Below, in pieces: positions 62,611-64,000 of a stretch of 64,000 nt of DNA. The DNA lies in contig CAYNRU010000041.1 of assembly GCA_964399635.1 (NCBI GenBank), positions 62,001 through 126,000 of the forward strand, given 5' to 3'. The position numbers and the translations under genes were made by a program. A model generated the notes under the pieces. That model was not told the DNA's origin. It ran no database searches and was given only the letters and a program-made list of their open reading frames with translations. Source of the DNA: UBA4615 sp964399635. Lineage in GTDB: Bacteria; Pseudomonadota; Gammaproteobacteria; Burkholderiales; Burkholderiaceae_E. Position 1 is the first letter of the stretch. Every line of letters begins with the position of its first letter.

Positions 62611-63486
62611 ATGACCCCAGGACAGAAGTTCCGCCAGGCGCTCGCCGACGAGCACCCGCTGCAGATCGTCGGCGCGACCACCGCCCAGCATGCGCTGCTG
62701 GCGCGCCACGCCGGCTATCGCGCGGTCTATCTGTCGGGCGGCGGCGTGGCCGCGGGCTCGCTCGGCCTTCCCGACCTCGGCATCTCGGGGCTCGAGGACG
62801 TGCTGATCGACGTCCGCCGCATCACCGACGTCTGCGACCTGCCGCTGCTGGTCGACGTGGACACCGGGTTCGGCTCGTCGGCGTTCAACGTCGCGCGCAC
62901 CGTGCGCTCGCTGATCAAGGCGGGTGCGGGCGCGATGCACATCGAGGACCAGGTCGGCGCCAAGCGATGCGGCCACCGCCCGAACAAGGAGATCGTCGGG
63001 CAGGACGAGATGGTCGACCGCATCAAGGCGGCCGTCGACGCCCGCACCGACCCGACCTTCTTCGTGATGGCGCGCACCGACGCGCTGGCGGTCGAGGGCT
63101 TCGAGCGCGCCGTCGAACGGGCGGTGGCCTGCGTCGAGGCCGGCGCTGACGGCATCTTCCCCGAGGCGCTGACCGAGCTGCCGATGTACAAGCGCTTCGC
63201 CGACGCCGTCGGCGTGCCGGTGCTCGCGAACATCACCGAGTTCGGACAGACGCCGCTGTTCAGCGTCGCGCAGCTCGCCTCGGTCGACGTGGCGATGGTC
63301 CTCTACCCGCTGTCGGCGTTCCGGGCCGCGAACAAGGCCGCCGAGAACGTCTACAAGGCAATCCGGCGGGACGGCGGCCAGTCGGCCGTGCTCGACACCA
63401 TGCAGACCCGCCAGGAACTCTACGACGCGATCGGATACTGGGACTTCGAGCGCAAACTCGACCAGCTCTTCGTCGCCAAGAAGTAG
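62611..63486 (+). CDS. prpB: Methylisocitrate lyase PrpB
   Basis: Cleaves 2-methylisocitrate to pyruvate and succinate in propionate degradation. The 291-residue protein has the isocitrate-lyase-family motif KRCGH and DVDTGFG, DGIFPEAL regions. GAGG lies about 10 bases before the ATG. It is followed by prpC, and 115 bases separate it from mdh. Confidence 0.96.
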   Translation: MTPGQKFRQALADEHPLQIVGATTAQHALLARHAGYRAVYLSGGGVAAGSLGLPDLGISGLEDVLIDVRRITDVCDLPLLVDVDTGFGSSAFNVARTVRSLIKAGAGAMHIEDQVGAKRCGHRPNKEIVGQDEMVDRIKAAVDARTDPTFFVMARTDALAVEGFERAVERAVACVEAGADGIFPEALTELPMYKRFADAVGVPVLANITEFGQTPLFSVAQLASVDVAMVLYPLSAFRAANKAAENVYKAIRRDGGQSAVLDTMQTRQELYDAIGYWDFERKLDQLFVAKK

Positions 63487-63574
63487 CCGTACCGCGCCGC
63501 ACCATGCCGGGCCGCCGCCGGCGGCTCCCGCCGGCCCGGCCCCTTCCCAGGCACATTCCAGGAGTAGGCAACCG

Positions 63575-64000
63575 ATGAGCAGCGAACCGCAAACCCCGGC
63601 CTTCAAGCCCAAGAAATCGGTCGCACTGTCCGGCGTGACCGCCGGCAACACGGCGCTGTGCACCGTGGGGCGCACAGGCAACGACCTGCACTATCGCGGC
63701 TACGACATCCTCGACATCGCCGAGGCCACGGAGTTCGAGGAAATCGCCCACCTGCTGGTGCACGAGACCCTCCCCACGCGCGCCGAGTTGCGCGCCTACA
63801 AGGCCAAGCTGCAGTCGCTGCGCGGCCTGCCCGCCAACCTGAAAGCGGTGCTCGAGTGGCTGCCCGCGTCCAGCCACCCTATGGACGTCATGCGGACGGC
63901 CGTCTCGGCGCTGGGCTGCCAGGTCCCCGAGAAGGACGACCACAACCTTGCCGGCGCCCGCGACATCGCCGACAGGCTGATGGCCTCGCTCGGTTCGGCG
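63575..64000 (+). CDS. prpC: 2-methylcitrate synthase PrpC (C-terminus cut by window edge)
   Basis: Citrate-synthase-family enzyme condensing propionyl-CoA and oxaloacetate. Only the first 142 codons are visible, of about 385. GVTAGNTALCTVGRTGNDLHYRGYDI region and EEIAHLLVHETLPTRAEL are typical of PrpC rather than GltA, and the position after prpB supports it. AGGAG lies about 10 bases before the ATG. The catalytic residues are outside the window. Confidence 0.93.
   Translation, partial: MSSEPQTPAFKPKKSVALSGVTAGNTALCTVGRTGNDLHYRGYDILDIAEATEFEEIAHLLVHETLPTRAELRAYKAKLQSLRGLPANLKAVLEWLPASSHPMDVMRTAVSALGCQVPEKDDHNLAGARDIADRLMASLGSA

Overview
This 64 kb window is a compact, very GC-rich bacterial chromosome segment made almost entirely of housekeeping genes. 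The gene content and order point to a betaproteobacterium of the order Burkholderiales. The strongest evidence is tig-clpP-clpX-lon next to a tRNA-Leu(UAG) gene, the mdh/gntR/sdhCDAB-sdhE-gltA-sucAB-lpd-zapE block, the phaC-phaB-phaR group, and prpB-prpC. Genus-level assignment cannot be made from the sequence alone. I see no insertion sequence, prophage, CRISPR array, rRNA operon or plasmid feature.

Layout. 1-5.8 kb (minus): ATP-dependent proteolysis and folding (tRNA-Leu, tig, clpP, clpX, lon truncated by the window edge). 5.8-10.2 kb (minus): an RND efflux pair (membrane-fusion lipoprotein plus inner-membrane pump) behind a 26-bp near-palindrome resembling a TetR-family operator. 10.2-13.6 kb (plus): hopanoid/squalene genes hpnC, hpnD, hpnE. 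13.6-16.1 kb (minus): alr-radA, with lplT divergent. 17.4-19.9 kb (minus): tsaB-rimI-uracil DNA glycosylase, then a small secreted protein. 20.0-24.9 kb (plus): an OmpR/EnvZ-like two-component pair, then a rubrerythrin, Fe-S oxidoreductase and DUF3501 cluster with its own promoter and terminator. 24.9-30.7 kb: a fused ispDF (minus), then mfd and serB (plus). 30.7-37.5 kb (minus): TrpB2-type tryptophan synthase, rimO, and the polyhydroxyalkanoate genes phaC, phaB and phaR. 37.5-42.9 kb: a small membrane protein, pgeF, rluD, bamD, a DinG/YoaA-type helicase and a DUF465 protein. 43.2-48.3 kb (minus): a RavA-ViaA pair translationally coupled to a coiled-coil lipoprotein, and zapE. 48.4-64 kb: the TCA cycle region (lpd, sucB, sucA, gltA, sdhE, sdhB, sdhA, sdhD, sdhC, a GntR regulator, mdh) and the start of the methylcitrate cycle (prpB, partial prpC), interrupted by a PAS/histidine-kinase-like gene.

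How the genes fit together. The TCA, methylcitrate and PHA genes describe a heterotroph that oxidises acetyl-CoA and propionyl-CoA and stores surplus carbon as PHA. HpnCDE supplies squalene for hopanoids. The stress-related genes (Lon, ClpXP, RavA-ViaA, rubrerythrin, Mfd, RadA, UDG) are ordinary for the group. The most unusual features are a PHA synthase carrying a Lys/Ala/Pro-rich, histone-H1-like N-terminal extension with 12-residue tandem repeats, a PHA operon lacking phaA, a UDG with Ser in place of an expected Fe-S ligand Cys, a kinase-like protein without a recognisable dimerisation/phosphoacceptor domain, and a lipoprotein coupled to RavA-ViaA. I found no clearly new multi-gene system. 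The rubrerythrin/Fe-S/DUF3501 cluster and the lipoprotein-RavA-ViaA unit are the best candidates for unexplored biology.
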